The notes beneath the pieces were generated by a model. The model had not been told where the DNA came from. It did no database searches and saw only the letters and a list, made by a program, of their open reading frames with translations. From assembly GCA_016841875.1 (NCBI GenBank), contig JAENYG010000012.1, positions 1-64,000 on the forward strand: a stretch of 64,000 nucleotides of DNA. The letters run 5' to 3'. The position numbers and the translations under genes are program-made. Shown in pieces: positions 1 to 8,451 of this stretch. The DNA comes from Syntrophomonas sp. (GTDB taxonomy: Bacteria > Bacillota > Syntrophomonadia > Syntrophomonadales > Syntrophomonadaceae). Each line of letters opens with the position of its first letter. Position 1 is the first letter of the stretch.

Positions 1-18
1 ATACATGGACTACCTCCT
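1..18 (-). CDS. 5' end of a gene running off the window
   Basis: Only the first two codons (Met-Tyr) lie inside the window, on the minus strand from base 6. The support is a strong AGGAGG at 13-18 placed six bases before an ATG. The ribosome binding site overlaps the TAG stop of the upstream truncated DUF1836 frame, so the two would be translationally coupled. Nothing can be said about the product. Confidence 0.4.
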
Positions 19-253
19 AACTTATTAGAAGTCCAGGTTTTCGTCCGCACCCCCCTTTTGCGTAGTTATTAATCATCGCTTTAGTTAATATTTTATCTTT
101 ATCGTTTCTTTTAAAACCACCCAGTTTATTATCAATATAAGTAGTAACCTGATCCATGTAAAGATCTATATCAGGAATATCTCCCGTCCTGAGCTGGGCG
201 GCAGATGAAATTTCCCGGATGAGATCGTCCAGATTCTCTTTATTCAGCATCAC
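17..253 (-). pseudogene. DUF1836 protein, truncated after its N-terminal domain
   Basis: The 78-residue frame matches the start of the DUF1836 family: the stretch around PDIDLYMDQVTTYIDNKLG and the ending KAMINNYAK are characteristic. Family members are usually two to three times longer and continue with a helix-turn-helix-like region; here similarity stops right after NNYAK, at a run of six G. The remaining residues (GGCGRKPGLLIS) do not resemble the family, and neither alternative frame after the G run restores it. I read it as a broken gene, though a short expressed product coupled to the next gene is possible. DUF1836 function is unknown to me beyond a suspected DNA-binding role. Confidence 0.55.
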
Positions 254-393
254 TATTCCCCCATCAATTAATTATTCAAAATATCTCTGCATAAATATTA
301 TTATTTATTGCCTGATTGCACAAGATATATTATTATATAAATATACTAATACGTGGTTTTAAAAACTATGTGTAAAGGTCAAGGAGGTTCTCT

Positions 394-1122
394 ATGTGTT
401 CAACTGATTCCGAAACGCAATCCCCGATAAAAGATGTATACCCGACTAAGTCTTCTGAATTGAGGATAATAAAATTTATCCGCCCCAATGAACTGGTCAA
501 CGGTTTGACTCATCTCCTGGGAGTATTACTTGCTGTTCCAGCTCTATACATCCTTATACAAGAGGCGCCTGCGGGCAGCAGCCTGGCCATATATTTGTCT
601 CTGTATATTTTCGGTGTCAGTCTTTTTCTTCTATACACCGCCAGTACAACTTATCATCTATTGAATATATCCGAGCGATGCACCATAAATTTAAGACGGG
701 TCGATCATATGATGATCTATATACTAATTGCCGGTTCTTATACCCCCATATGTATAATAGCCCTGCCCGGCTGGTGGGGATGGGGGCTGTTGATTGCGGT
801 ATGGAGTCTGACAATTGCAGGTATCTGTATTAAAATTTGGTTGTTTAACACCCCCCGTTGGTTATCTACCCTTTTATATATCCTTATGGGATGGATGGTC
901 ATGGTAGCAATTTATCCGCTTTATCTGCGGGTATCGCTTTCAGGGGTTTTATGGCTGGCCCTGGGAGGACTGAGCTATACTGTTGGAGCAGTAATTTATG
1001 CCTTAAAAAAACCAGATATCAAAATTAAATATCTGGGATTTCATGAAATATTTCATATATTTGTGCTGCTGGGCAGCTTTTGTCACTACTGGTTGGTTTA
1101 CAGATATTTGCTGCCGGTTTAA
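394..1122 (+). CDS. Hemolysin III / PAQR-family membrane protein
   Basis: A 242-residue integral membrane protein with about seven hydrophobic segments. It carries the family signatures: NELVNGLTHLLG at the first membrane entry, STTYHLL in the second or third segment, RRVDHMMIYILIAGSYTPI, and FHEIFHIFVLLGSFCHY near the C terminus. The conserved His, Ser and Asp residues are the presumed metal-site residues of the PAQR fold. The name hemolysin III comes from a Bacillus cereus protein; the role in most bacteria is unsettled. The start has AAGGAGG seven bases upstream. The N-terminal 40 residues are hydrophilic and longer than in many homologs. It stands alone, with a dispersed repeat immediately downstream. 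Confidence 0.88.
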   Translation: MCSTDSETQSPIKDVYPTKSSELRIIKFIRPNELVNGLTHLLGVLLAVPALYILIQEAPAGSSLAIYLSLYIFGVSLFLLYTASTTYHLLNISERCTINLRRVDHMMIYILIAGSYTPICIIALPGWWGWGLLIAVWSLTIAGICIKIWLFNTPRWLSTLLYILMGWMVMVAIYPLYLRVSLSGVLWLALGGLSYTVGAVIYALKKPDIKIKYLGFHEIFHIFVLLGSFCHYWLVYRYLLPV

Positions 1123-1136
1123 TAAAAGCTCTGGAG

Positions 1137-1285
1137 CTTTACCGACTTTGTCAAGCAGATAGCAGACCGGTGACAGAAAGCCGCGATTGAGACGTACCTG
1201 AGTATGTTGATGGAGCGGGCTTCTTTATTGCGAGCTAAGCGAGCTCAAATGATGGTCCTGTAGGGCTGATGCTGGAGCAGCGACG
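1137..1285. repeat. Dispersed intergenic repeat family A, copy 1
   Basis: Bases 1181-1226 resemble the reverse complement of 20403-20450 (inverted arms ending in GCGGGCTT around a GTAC core). The flanks share CGAGCTAAGCGAGCTCAAAT (1238-1257, compare CGAGCTTAGCGAGCCCAAAT at 20479 onward) and CCGACTTTGTC (1143 onward, compare 20547 onward). The modules occur in a different order in the two copies. The element fills the gap between the convergent hemolysin III and ABC permease genes. Confidence 0.7.
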
Positions 1286-1297
1286 GTAGTATAGAAA

Positions 1298-2461
1298 TCA
1301 ACTGCTAACTCGTTTTTGCTTGGAGATAGCCAGTGCCACTGTCAATAATGCTGCTGCAAACCCCAGCTGTATTAACATACTGTTAATGATTGGTGTTATA
1401 TTGGCCTGCTTAATGACCAGCAGTTGTTCAATATCATTTACTGCCTTTACATACCAGTAGGTTGGAGTAAAACTGGCAATAAAATTTACGGTTTTACCTA
1501 ATAACTGTTGGGATACAAACACACCACCCAGGAAGCAAAGACCAAGAGATAATACGTTGGCAATCGCCTGCTGCGCATCTCTGCTGGTAATAAGATTAGC
1601 AGTCAGAAAACTAAGGCTCAGACACACCACTGTAAAACAAAGTGCATTCACATAAAGCAGCACACTATTCAAATCAAAAGCAGCCCGACCTGAAATTGCA
1701 AAACTCAAGACCAGCATGATAAGCCAAACGGCTGCTGCAAAAGTCAGATTGCCCAGGAACAGCTGCATATTCATATTAAAGGACTTCATCGGTGATCCCA
1801 GGTTCCTTCTCTTGATATCGGCATCATTAAAAACCAGCATAATTGAAGTTGTTCCGAGGAAGATAACGGCGATCATAGCATAGGCCAGATAGGTATAATA
1901 AGCAGCAGTTTTATTGTCAGGCATTTGTCCATAGGATTTCAGCTGCACACTAGCCTGCTGGTCCAGATCGCTCTTTACCAGGCTTAATAATTCCGAATCA
2001 CTTATGCTGCTGGTATTCTCGGTGTAAAGATTCACTATGTTTAAATAACGGTTTATCAGGAAATCTAAATAGACACTGCTCTGAGACTCTTGAACTGATG
2101 TCTTTTCAATCTTTATATCATTTTGGCCACTCAAAAAGCTTTGGGAGAAACCTGAGGGTATTCTTACGATATACTCTACTTCCCGGAAAAACAATGCATC
2201 CTGCAGGCTCTCCTGATTATCGGGAATATTGATTATATTGGCATTTTCATTCAGATAATTTCCAAGACCTACTGCAATTCCAGAATCTTGGTCTTGATTA
2301 ATAAAAGCTATGTTTATTTTAGCCTTGCTAAAGCCCGGGCTCGTTGTTTCATTTCCAAAATAGGTGAGCATAAGCGTAATAATCAGAAAGACGCCTACAT
2401 AGATCGAGATGGCCGGCCAACTCTGTTTGATCACCTTAAAACATGCTCTATATACTTGCAT
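1298..2461 (-). CDS. ABC-2 type transporter permease (second subunit)
   Basis: A 387-residue membrane protein with the ABC-2 exporter layout: one transmembrane helix near residues 15-35, a large extracytoplasmic domain (about 40-180), then a block of five or six helices to the C terminus. The pattern resembles the YhgE/Pip and drug-exporter permeases. Its 5' end overlaps the 3' end of the preceding permease by 14 bases, so the two are translationally coupled and probably form a heterodimer driven by the ATPase at 3609-4541. Substrate cannot be told from sequence; with the adjacent two-component system, a role in export of or resistance to a membrane-active compound is likely. Confidence 0.85.
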   Translation of the reverse strand: MQVYRACFKVIKQSWPAISIYVGVFLIITLMLTYFGNETTSPGFSKAKINIAFINQDQDSGIAVGLGNYLNENANIINIPDNQESLQDALFFREVEYIVRIPSGFSQSFLSGQNDIKIEKTSVQESQSSVYLDFLINRYLNIVNLYTENTSSISDSELLSLVKSDLDQQASVQLKSYGQMPDNKTAAYYTYLAYAMIAVIFLGTTSIMLVFNDADIKRRNLGSPMKSFNMNMQLFLGNLTFAAAVWLIMLVLSFAISGRAAFDLNSVLLYVNALCFTVVCLSLSFLTANLITSRDAQQAIANVLSLGLCFLGGVFVSQQLLGKTVNFIASFTPTYWYVKAVNDIEQLLVIKQANITPIINSMLIQLGFAAALLTVALAISKQKRVSS

Positions 2462-3593
2462 AGCGCTGCCTCCTTAATACCAAGTAAACGATCAGGTAAA
2501 AGACAAGTGAAATTCCCAGAAGCAATCCGATATTAGTAAAGAACCTGCCATAGCTGTCGTAATAATATAAGGAATAAAATGCGTCGGTTATCAAGTTGGC
2601 CGGATTGATGTATGCCATAAGCGGGACGGCCTGAGTAACTATATACTTCATGTTTACCACCATAAGGCCTGCTAAAAATGAGCAGGTCATCGATACGCAA
2701 ACCAAGATTGCAGATTTGAAGTTTTCACCCTTTTTAATCAATGCTCCTATCATGGCTCCCATGGAAACACCAGCGGCACTTCCTGCCATACTGGCCAGCA
2801 GGATATAGAGCAGATCACTGCCAAAATTCACCTTTAAGACCAGGCTTAGATAAGCTAACAATATAATAATAGATAATATATGAATCAGGGTGGCTGTACA
2901 TAAAGAATAAGCAAAATACTTGAGCTTGTGTACCGGAGCCAGGTTTACTCGTGCGCCCTGGGGAGAAAGATCAGCCTGCACTGCAGATACTTCTTTAAGC
3001 CCCCAAAAGCTGCCAAAGAGGCAGGCCATAGCCACCAGCGCATAATAGTAGTTCAAGGTTGTATCAGGCTCCGCCCGGGTGGGTGATACTTCCTTAAGAT
3101 AGTTCTTATTTCCCATAGCATCAGCCGCAAGCCCGGTCCGGGCCTCAGGATTTTGTTTTATAATGCTAGATAAGGCTGAGTTTTTCTGGGTATAGTCATC
3201 CAAAAACTCTTTGATTATAGTCTCCTTAATGCCTGATTCTCTAACTGCCAGATTAGCCCCGCCATCCAATAAGATATAGCCTGTAATCTGGTTATTTTTC
3301 AGCAGGTCTTCAGCCTGTTCAAATGTGGTCAGCCTGAGCTTGAATAAACTTTTTTCTCCCGCATCCTTAGCACTTACAGCTGCCAGGGCAGATTGAAACG
3401 TTTGATTATTCTGGTACTCTTCATTGTCGACCACGGCTATATCTATTTCCCTGAATTCACCCTCACTGGATAAGTTGTTGAAGGCTAATCCAAAAAGGGT
3501 GGCTAAGACGATTGGAAACATCAAAGTCCAAAACATCGTCTCTTTGTTGCGAAGCAGGCATTTGCATCTGTTGACAAATATGTGTAATAACAT
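2448..3593 (-). CDS. ABC-2 type transporter permease (first subunit)
   Basis: A 381-residue protein with the same design as its neighbour: an N-terminal helix (residues 18-40) after a short basic stretch, an extracytoplasmic domain with alternating charged segments (45-190), and six C-terminal helices. It begins 15 bases after the stop of the ATPase gene and overlaps the next permease, giving a tight three-gene operon ATPase-permease-permease. The two permeases are similar in architecture but not close duplicates. Confidence 0.85.
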   Translation of the reverse strand: MLLHIFVNRCKCLLRNKETMFWTLMFPIVLATLFGLAFNNLSSEGEFREIDIAVVDNEEYQNNQTFQSALAAVSAKDAGEKSLFKLRLTTFEQAEDLLKNNQITGYILLDGGANLAVRESGIKETIIKEFLDDYTQKNSALSSIIKQNPEARTGLAADAMGNKNYLKEVSPTRAEPDTTLNYYYALVAMACLFGSFWGLKEVSAVQADLSPQGARVNLAPVHKLKYFAYSLCTATLIHILSIIILLAYLSLVLKVNFGSDLLYILLASMAGSAAGVSMGAMIGALIKKGENFKSAILVCVSMTCSFLAGLMVVNMKYIVTQAVPLMAYINPANLITDAFYSLYYYDSYGRFFTNIGLLLGISLVFYLIVYLVLRRQRYASI

Positions 3594-3608
3594 GCTGCAC
3601 CCCTCTCC

Positions 3609-4541
3609 TTAATCCCTGAGCTGCTTGCCAGTTATTTCGAGAAACACATCGTTTAAGGTGGGCAACTCGCAATAAATCCTGCCATAGGGAATATTTTCAG
3701 CTCGGAAATATTCAAGAACCACTCCCAGGTTGTTCTTGGCCCGCTCTGACTTAATAAGCAGTATGGGGTCATGGTATTCAAGCGAGCTTATATACGGCAG
3801 CTGTTTAAGGTTATCGATGTGGGCTGCTTCCAGGGCATAGATTTCAGCGCTTATTTTTTCACCGGCGTTGATCATGCTTTTGAGCTCATCTTTAGTACCG
3901 GTGGCAATGATTTTGCCCCGGTCCATAATGGCGATTCGGGTGCAGATTTGCTCTACCTCCTCCATATAGTGACTGGTATAAATAATGGTGGCCCCTCTGC
4001 GATTCAATTTTTGTATGCCTTCCAGGATATTGTTTCTGCTCTGCGGATCAACGGCTACGGTTGGTTCATCCAGAATAATCAGTTTGGGCTGATGTGCTAT
4101 TCCGCAGGCTATGTTGAGCCTGCGCAAGAGTCCTCCGCTGAGTTTGCGCGGATAAAAATTTCTGAAATCATGCAGCCCCACAAATTCGATGGCCTCCTCT
4201 ACCAGAGCGGTACGCCTTTTTTTATCCGAAATATAGAGACCGCAGAAATAATTTATGTTTTCTTGTACAGTCAGTTCATTAAAAACGGCTACATTTTGCA
4301 TGATAATGCCGATCTCTTGTTTTATGCTGTAGGCATCAGGAGACATAGTCTGACCGAACACCTCTATTGTCCCTTTATCGTATTTGAGCAGTGCTAAAAT
4401 GCAGTTGATGGCGGTTGTCTTGCCGGAACCGTTCGGACCTAAAAGGCCAAATATTTCCCCTTCATTCACGTCTAAATTAAAGTGATCCAGAGCAATAAGA
4501 TCACCGTATCTTTTTACCAGATTATTGACTTTGACTACCAA
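3609..4541 (-). CDS. ABC transporter ATP-binding protein
   Basis: The nucleotide-binding subunit of the exporter. Visible motifs are Walker A (GPNGSGKT), the Q-loop region, the ABC signature LSGGLLRRL, Walker B (LIILDEPTVAVDP) and the switch histidine in TSHYMEEVE, followed by a C-terminal domain of about 90 residues as in DrrA/CcmA-type exporters. I chose the TTG at 4541 because AGAGGGGTG sits just upstream and the protein then starts as family members do, right before the first strand. An upstream ATG at 4610 stays in frame but has almost no ribosome binding site and would add 23 hydrophilic residues. It is divergent from the sensor kinase gene. Confidence 0.88.
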   Translation of the reverse strand: MVVKVNNLVKRYGDLIALDHFNLDVNEGEIFGLLGPNGSGKTTAINCILALLKYDKGTIEVFGQTMSPDAYSIKQEIGIIMQNVAVFNELTVQENINYFCGLYISDKKRRTALVEEAIEFVGLHDFRNFYPRKLSGGLLRRLNIACGIAHQPKLIILDEPTVAVDPQSRNNILEGIQKLNRRGATIIYTSHYMEEVEQICTRIAIMDRGKIIATGTKDELKSMINAGEKISAEIYALEAAHIDNLKQLPYISSLEYHDPILLIKSERAKNNLGVVLEYFRAENIPYGRIYCELPTLNDVFLEITGKQLRD

Positions 4542-4610
4542 ATTTTTCACCCCTCTTGCTTCGTTATCATTATCGTACCGCTTATCTGCTTCAATCATAA
4601 GTGAATTCAT

Positions 4611-4811
4611 TCCCGATATGATGTGACAAATGTAATGTATTATCCCTGTTGTTCTAATGCTGAGTGAATAAGCAAAAGCATAGTATGAACCATGGTTACG
4701 TACAGCCCTATCTTGCTTGAGAACAGCTATTGGGTGTGATAGACTTAAGTTGCTTCTAATAGAAAATCATGGATAAAAACGATCCTAAAAGAACTACAGG
4801 CAGGTAGAGGT
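4611..4811. promoter_or_regulatory. Divergent regulatory region, exporter versus two-component system
   Basis: About 200 bases separate the divergent ATPase and sensor kinase genes. No strong palindrome is obvious. By analogy with LiaR and DesR systems, the response regulator encoded next door would be expected to bind here; that is inference. The kinase start at 4812 is preceded by the modest site TAGAGG. Confidence 0.4.
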
Positions 4812-5894
4812 ATGAACAAGCTGCTGGATAAGCTAATAATCTTTCTTTTTTGCCTTGTCTTCTATATTCAAAATACGGCTGACTTTTATATTATTGTGCC
4901 GGTGATAATAGCTATGTCCTGCAGCGCCATGAACAGCTTTTTTGAAAACGAGTATTTTCAATTAATAAGCTTCTCTCTATATATCGCAGCTTGCATTTAT
5001 TTCCCTGCTCTCCTCTTTTTTATACCCCTTATCACTTATGACATTATTTTGTTAAAATGGCAGCCTATAGTATTCCTGGCCGCGCTTCCTCTGGCCGTAA
5101 ACTATCAAATAATATCTCCTATCACCTGTTTTCTAATCGTTTTGCTGCTGGCCTTAGCCGGGCTGATGAAATACCGGGCAGTAAGTTCTGCCATGATAAA
5201 GTATGAATACATTAAGCTCCGAGATAATGCGAAAGAATTCTCCCTGCAGCTGGAAAGCAGGAATAAAGAGCTAATGGAAAAACAGGATTACGAAAAAAAC
5301 CTGGCAACTCTGCAGGAACGCAATCGCATTGCCAGGGAGATCCATGATAGTGTTGGGCATCTGCTTTCCAGCTCCATTCTTCAAATCGGAGCTTTGATAG
5401 CCATGTGCCAGGATGAAGGATTAAAGGAGAGTTTAAAAACTTTGAACCTTACTCTATCACAAGGTATGAATAGTATTAGAGATAGTATCCATGACCTTCA
5501 TGATGACTCACTCGACTTGTATACCCAAACCACTATCTTAGTTAACAATTTCTATTTTTGCCCGATCTCTCTTGACTATGACATTGCAGTTAGTCCTGAT
5601 AAAAGGATCAAATATGCTTTCATTGCTATAATGAAGGAAGCTTTAGCAAATATTATCAAGCACTCCAATGCCACCCAGGTCAATATTACCCTGCGGGAAC
5701 ATCCCGCATTATACCAACTGATTATCAAGGATAACGGCACCAAAGAACTTGTGAACTCTGATGGAATAGGGCTTAATAATATTAGGGACCGCGTCAATAG
5801 TTTGAGCGGAAACATCAATATCAGCAGTGAAAGAGGTTTTGTAATATTCATATCAATTCCCAGGGAGGGGTCTTATGAAAATTGTAATCATTGA
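4812..5894 (+). CDS. Sensor histidine kinase, NarL/DesK type (HisKA_3)
   Basis: A 360-residue membrane kinase. Residues 8-120 form about five closely spaced transmembrane helices with very short external loops, which is the intramembrane-sensing layout of LiaS, DesK and BceS-like kinases. A coiled linker (130-165) leads to the HisKA_3 dimerisation box NRIAREIHDSVGH with the phospho-accepting His178. The ATPase domain follows, with the N box EALANIIKHS and the G box DGIGLNNIRDRV. Its 3' end overlaps the response regulator gene by 20 bases, so the pair is co-translated. The short external loops suggest that it senses membrane stress, or the transporter itself, rather than a soluble ligand. Confidence 0.9.
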   Translation: MNKLLDKLIIFLFCLVFYIQNTADFYIIVPVIIAMSCSAMNSFFENEYFQLISFSLYIAACIYFPALLFFIPLITYDIILLKWQPIVFLAALPLAVNYQIISPITCFLIVLLLALAGLMKYRAVSSAMIKYEYIKLRDNAKEFSLQLESRNKELMEKQDYEKNLATLQERNRIAREIHDSVGHLLSSSILQIGALIAMCQDEGLKESLKTLNLTLSQGMNSIRDSIHDLHDDSLDLYTQTTILVNNFYFCPISLDYDIAVSPDKRIKYAFIAIMKEALANIIKHSNATQVNITLREHPALYQLIIKDNGTKELVNSDGIGLNNIRDRVNSLSGNINISSERGFVIFISIPREGSYENCNH

Positions 5895-6519
5895 TGATGA
5901 CAGACTGGTATGCACCTCACTGAAAACCATTCTTGAAGCATCCCCGGAGGTACAGGTGCTGGATATAGGACACAGCGGCAAAGATGCAATTGCCCTGTTT
6001 GAAAAATTTGAACCCGACATTCTGTTGATGGATATCAGAATGGACACTATGTCAGGATTAGAAGCGGGTGAAATCATATTAAGTAAATATCCAGGGGCTA
6101 AAATCTTATACCTTACCACCTTCGCTGATGATGAGTATATTATTACCGCACTAAAAATGGGTGCCAGAGGATACCTTTTAAAGCAGAATTTTGAAAGTAT
6201 AGTTCCATCTCTGATAGCGGTTAATGCGGGTCAGAGTGTATTTGGAGAAGATATCATTGCCAAAATTCCCTCGTTAATCAGGAATAACAAACCTGATATG
6301 GCCAAATACAACATTAGCAATAAGGAAATGGAAGTCATCACCCTTATTGCGGAAGGCTTGAGCAATAAAGAAATTGCCGGACGGTTGTTTTTAAGTGAAG
6401 GAACTATACGAAACAGTGTCACGGTGATTCTCGAAAAATTTCAATTGCGGAGCAGAACACAGCTGGCCATATTCTATTATAAAAACAGAGCTGAATTATT
6501 TTATAATAATATTGATTAG
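5875..6519 (+). CDS. Response regulator, NarL/LuxR family
   Basis: The 214-residue partner of the kinase just upstream. The receiver domain (1-120) has the acidic pocket IDDD at residues 6-9, the phosphorylation site Asp53 in LLMDIRM, and the switch lysine in GYLLK. A LuxR-type helix-turn-helix occupies about residues 145-205 (NKEIAGRLFLSEGTIRNSV). The start is set by GGAGGGG six bases before an ATG that lies inside the end of the kinase gene. The likely target is the divergent ABC exporter operon. Confidence 0.92.
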   Translation: MKIVIIDDDRLVCTSLKTILEASPEVQVLDIGHSGKDAIALFEKFEPDILLMDIRMDTMSGLEAGEIILSKYPGAKILYLTTFADDEYIITALKMGARGYLLKQNFESIVPSLIAVNAGQSVFGEDIIAKIPSLIRNNKPDMAKYNISNKEMEVITLIAEGLSNKEIAGRLFLSEGTIRNSVTVILEKFQLRSRTQLAIFYYKNRAELFYNNID

Positions 6520-6582
6520 GCCAAAAGCTGTTGTTTATTCTATATCGATTTGCTATTTAGGGATATGAATATATACTAATTG

Positions 6583-6624
6583 ATTCCACTGCAAAAACCC
6601 TAAAGATAACTTTTGCAGTGGAAT
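6583..6624. terminator. Hairpin between convergent genes
   Basis: A perfect 14-bp stem (ATTCCACTGCAAAA and its complement) with a 14-base loop lies between the convergent response regulator and aminopeptidase genes. There is no long T run on either side, so termination would rest on the A/T-rich stem end. Confidence 0.5.
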
Positions 6625-6687
6625 TACTAATTGAAATGTCTATCCGTTTTTGAACTTCAGGACCGCCTCTAACTTCAGAAATGGCTT

Positions 6688-7560
6688 TTATAAGGTTAGA
6701 ATTTCTACTCCATCTTCAGTTACTCGCACTGTATGTTCCCATTGAGCAGATAGAGATCCATCTATGGTAACGGCAGTCCAGTTGTCCCCTAGTACCTTAC
6801 AGCGATAATCCCCAACATTTATCATCGGTTCTACCGTAATTACCATGTTAGGTATCAGTACCATTCCTGATTCCTGCTGCCCATAATGCTGTACAAATGG
6901 ATCCTCATGAAATTTATTGCCAGTTCCATGCCCGCCATAATTCTGCACCACTGAATAGCCGTATTTTTTGGCATGTTGCTCAATAGCATAACCAATATGC
7001 CCGGTGCGATTAAAAGGTTTAACCTGTTCTATTCCCAGGTTCATGCATTCTCGGGCTGCTTGCACCAGGGTTCGAGCCTCTTGCGAAGCTTCTCCCAGCA
7101 AAAACATTCGGCTCATATCTCCATAGAATCCCTTTAGAATGCAGGTTATATCAACGTTAAGTATGTCCCCATCTTTTAAAACCGTATCACCAGGTATTCC
7201 ATGGCATATAACATTATTAAGGGAAGTGCAAACGCTCTTGGGAAAACCATTATAACCCAGCGGGGCCGGAATGGCGCCATTTTTTATGGTTAAATCATGA
7301 ACCCAGGTATTGATATCCTCAGTCGTTATCCCCACCTGTATTTTCTCTGAAATAGTGTCCATAATTTTCTTGCTTACCTGGCATGCTTTACGAATGTCTT
7401 TAATCTGAGCTTCAGTTTTTATTAAATTACGTCCCGGGATGGGAACTCCCAGCTTCCTCATCTCTTTCAGCTTTTCGTCCTGCTCCATATGGCATTTCTT
7501 GTATTTATTCCCGCTGCCGCACCAACAGGAGTCATTACGGGATATCTTTTTAAAAAACAT
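6688..7560 (-). CDS. map: Methionine aminopeptidase type I with SEC-C zinc motif
   Basis: Removes the initiator methionine from new proteins. The N terminus carries a SEC-C metal-binding motif (CWCGSGNKYKKCH), seen in a subclass of clostridial enzymes. The pita-bread catalytic domain has the full set of metal ligands: two Asp in DILNVDITCILKGFYGD, His in GGHGTGNKFHEDP, Glu in VEPMI and Glu in WEHTVRVTE, plus the substrate His in CHGIPG. I take the ATG at 7560, giving 290 residues, since family members begin MFxKKIxRNxxCxCGSG. The reading frame stays open for 48 more codons upstream, but that part is not family-like. An AAGGAG lies 15 bases before the ATG, which is rather far. Confidence 0.93.
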   Translation of the reverse strand: MFFKKISRNDSCWCGSGNKYKKCHMEQDEKLKEMRKLGVPIPGRNLIKTEAQIKDIRKACQVSKKIMDTISEKIQVGITTEDINTWVHDLTIKNGAIPAPLGYNGFPKSVCTSLNNVICHGIPGDTVLKDGDILNVDITCILKGFYGDMSRMFLLGEASQEARTLVQAARECMNLGIEQVKPFNRTGHIGYAIEQHAKKYGYSVVQNYGGHGTGNKFHEDPFVQHYGQQESGMVLIPNMVITVEPMINVGDYRCKVLGDNWTAVTIDGSLSAQWEHTVRVTEDGVEILTL

Positions 7561-7722
7561 CTTTAGATAAATAATCTCCTTTCCATACCATCCTTGATCC
7601 AAATATTTGTTCTTATCTATCTTACCCCTAAGTAGATTGATTTTCCACTGTGGTTTGATATATCTTATGGTTTCTGGGCCAACCTTAATTAGGAAACTCT
7701 GCAACTTAAAATGAGGGCTATA

Positions 7723-8382
7723 TTAGCATAACAGCTTTTCTAATTCTGATACCGTATCTACTATATATGAAGGCTGGGAATATAATAATTCTTCCCGGGA
7801 AGCATAACCGTAAGCAACGGCAGCCACATCAATCCCATTAGCACGAGCACCTTCCACATCATGTTTTCTATCCCCCACCATAATGATCTGATCACCTGGC
7901 AGGTACTCAAAGTTATTAAGCACTAACCCTATTAGCTCTGCTTTATCTGTCATACTGCCATCCAGGTTGCTGCCAAGAACTTGGTCAAAAAACTTTAGCA
8001 GGTCGAAATGGTCCAGTATTTGTTCAGCATAGACACCTGGTTTAGAAGTCGCAACCGCCATCAGCCGGCCATACTTCTGAAGACAATTTAGTAATGATGG
8101 TATGCCGTTATAAACCCTATTTTCGAACATACCATTTAAGGCATAATATTCTCGGTAATATTGTACTGCCTGCCATGCATCGTGGCTGCTCAAAGCATAA
8201 AATTGCTCAAATGAATTTACCAGCGGCGGACCTATAAAAGCCCGGAGTTTATAGCGATCATCCTCTGCTATACCTAGTTTTTTCAAAGCATACTGCACTG
8301 AATTTATGATGCCCTCAGCGGAATCAGTCAGGGTTCCGTCCAAATCAAATATAACCAGTTTATATTTCTTCAATTTTATCAT
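7723..8382 (-). CDS. HAD-superfamily phosphatase (PpaX/Gph-like)
   Basis: A 219-residue haloacid dehalogenase-fold hydrolase. Motif I is FDLDGTLTDS with nucleophile Asp13 and acid Asp15, motif II is the Thr-Ser of VATSKPG with its lysine, and motif III is GDRKHDVEGA. The cap domain (residues 18-80) is of the alpha-helical C1 type typical of phosphoglycolate phosphatase and pyrophosphatase PpaX. Sequence alone does not separate these; a pyrophosphatase or 2-phosphoglycolate role is equally plausible. It lies 19 bases upstream of the extended aminopeptidase frame and is probably co-transcribed with it. Confidence 0.85.
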   Translation of the reverse strand: MIKLKKYKLVIFDLDGTLTDSAEGIINSVQYALKKLGIAEDDRYKLRAFIGPPLVNSFEQFYALSSHDAWQAVQYYREYYALNGMFENRVYNGIPSLLNCLQKYGRLMAVATSKPGVYAEQILDHFDLLKFFDQVLGSNLDGSMTDKAELIGLVLNNFEYLPGDQIIMVGDRKHDVEGARANGIDVAAVAYGYASREELLYSQPSYIVDTVSELEKLLC

Positions 8383-8451
8383 TCCTCCGCCACCCCAATA
8401 TTACCTGCCCAGGTAGTATGATATCCGCCCCCGCTATCAGGATAATCAAGC

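Noticed and set aside
3771-4397. Plus-strand frame of 208 codons
   Set aside because: It is the antisense shadow of the ABC ATPase, whose motifs are complete on the other strand.
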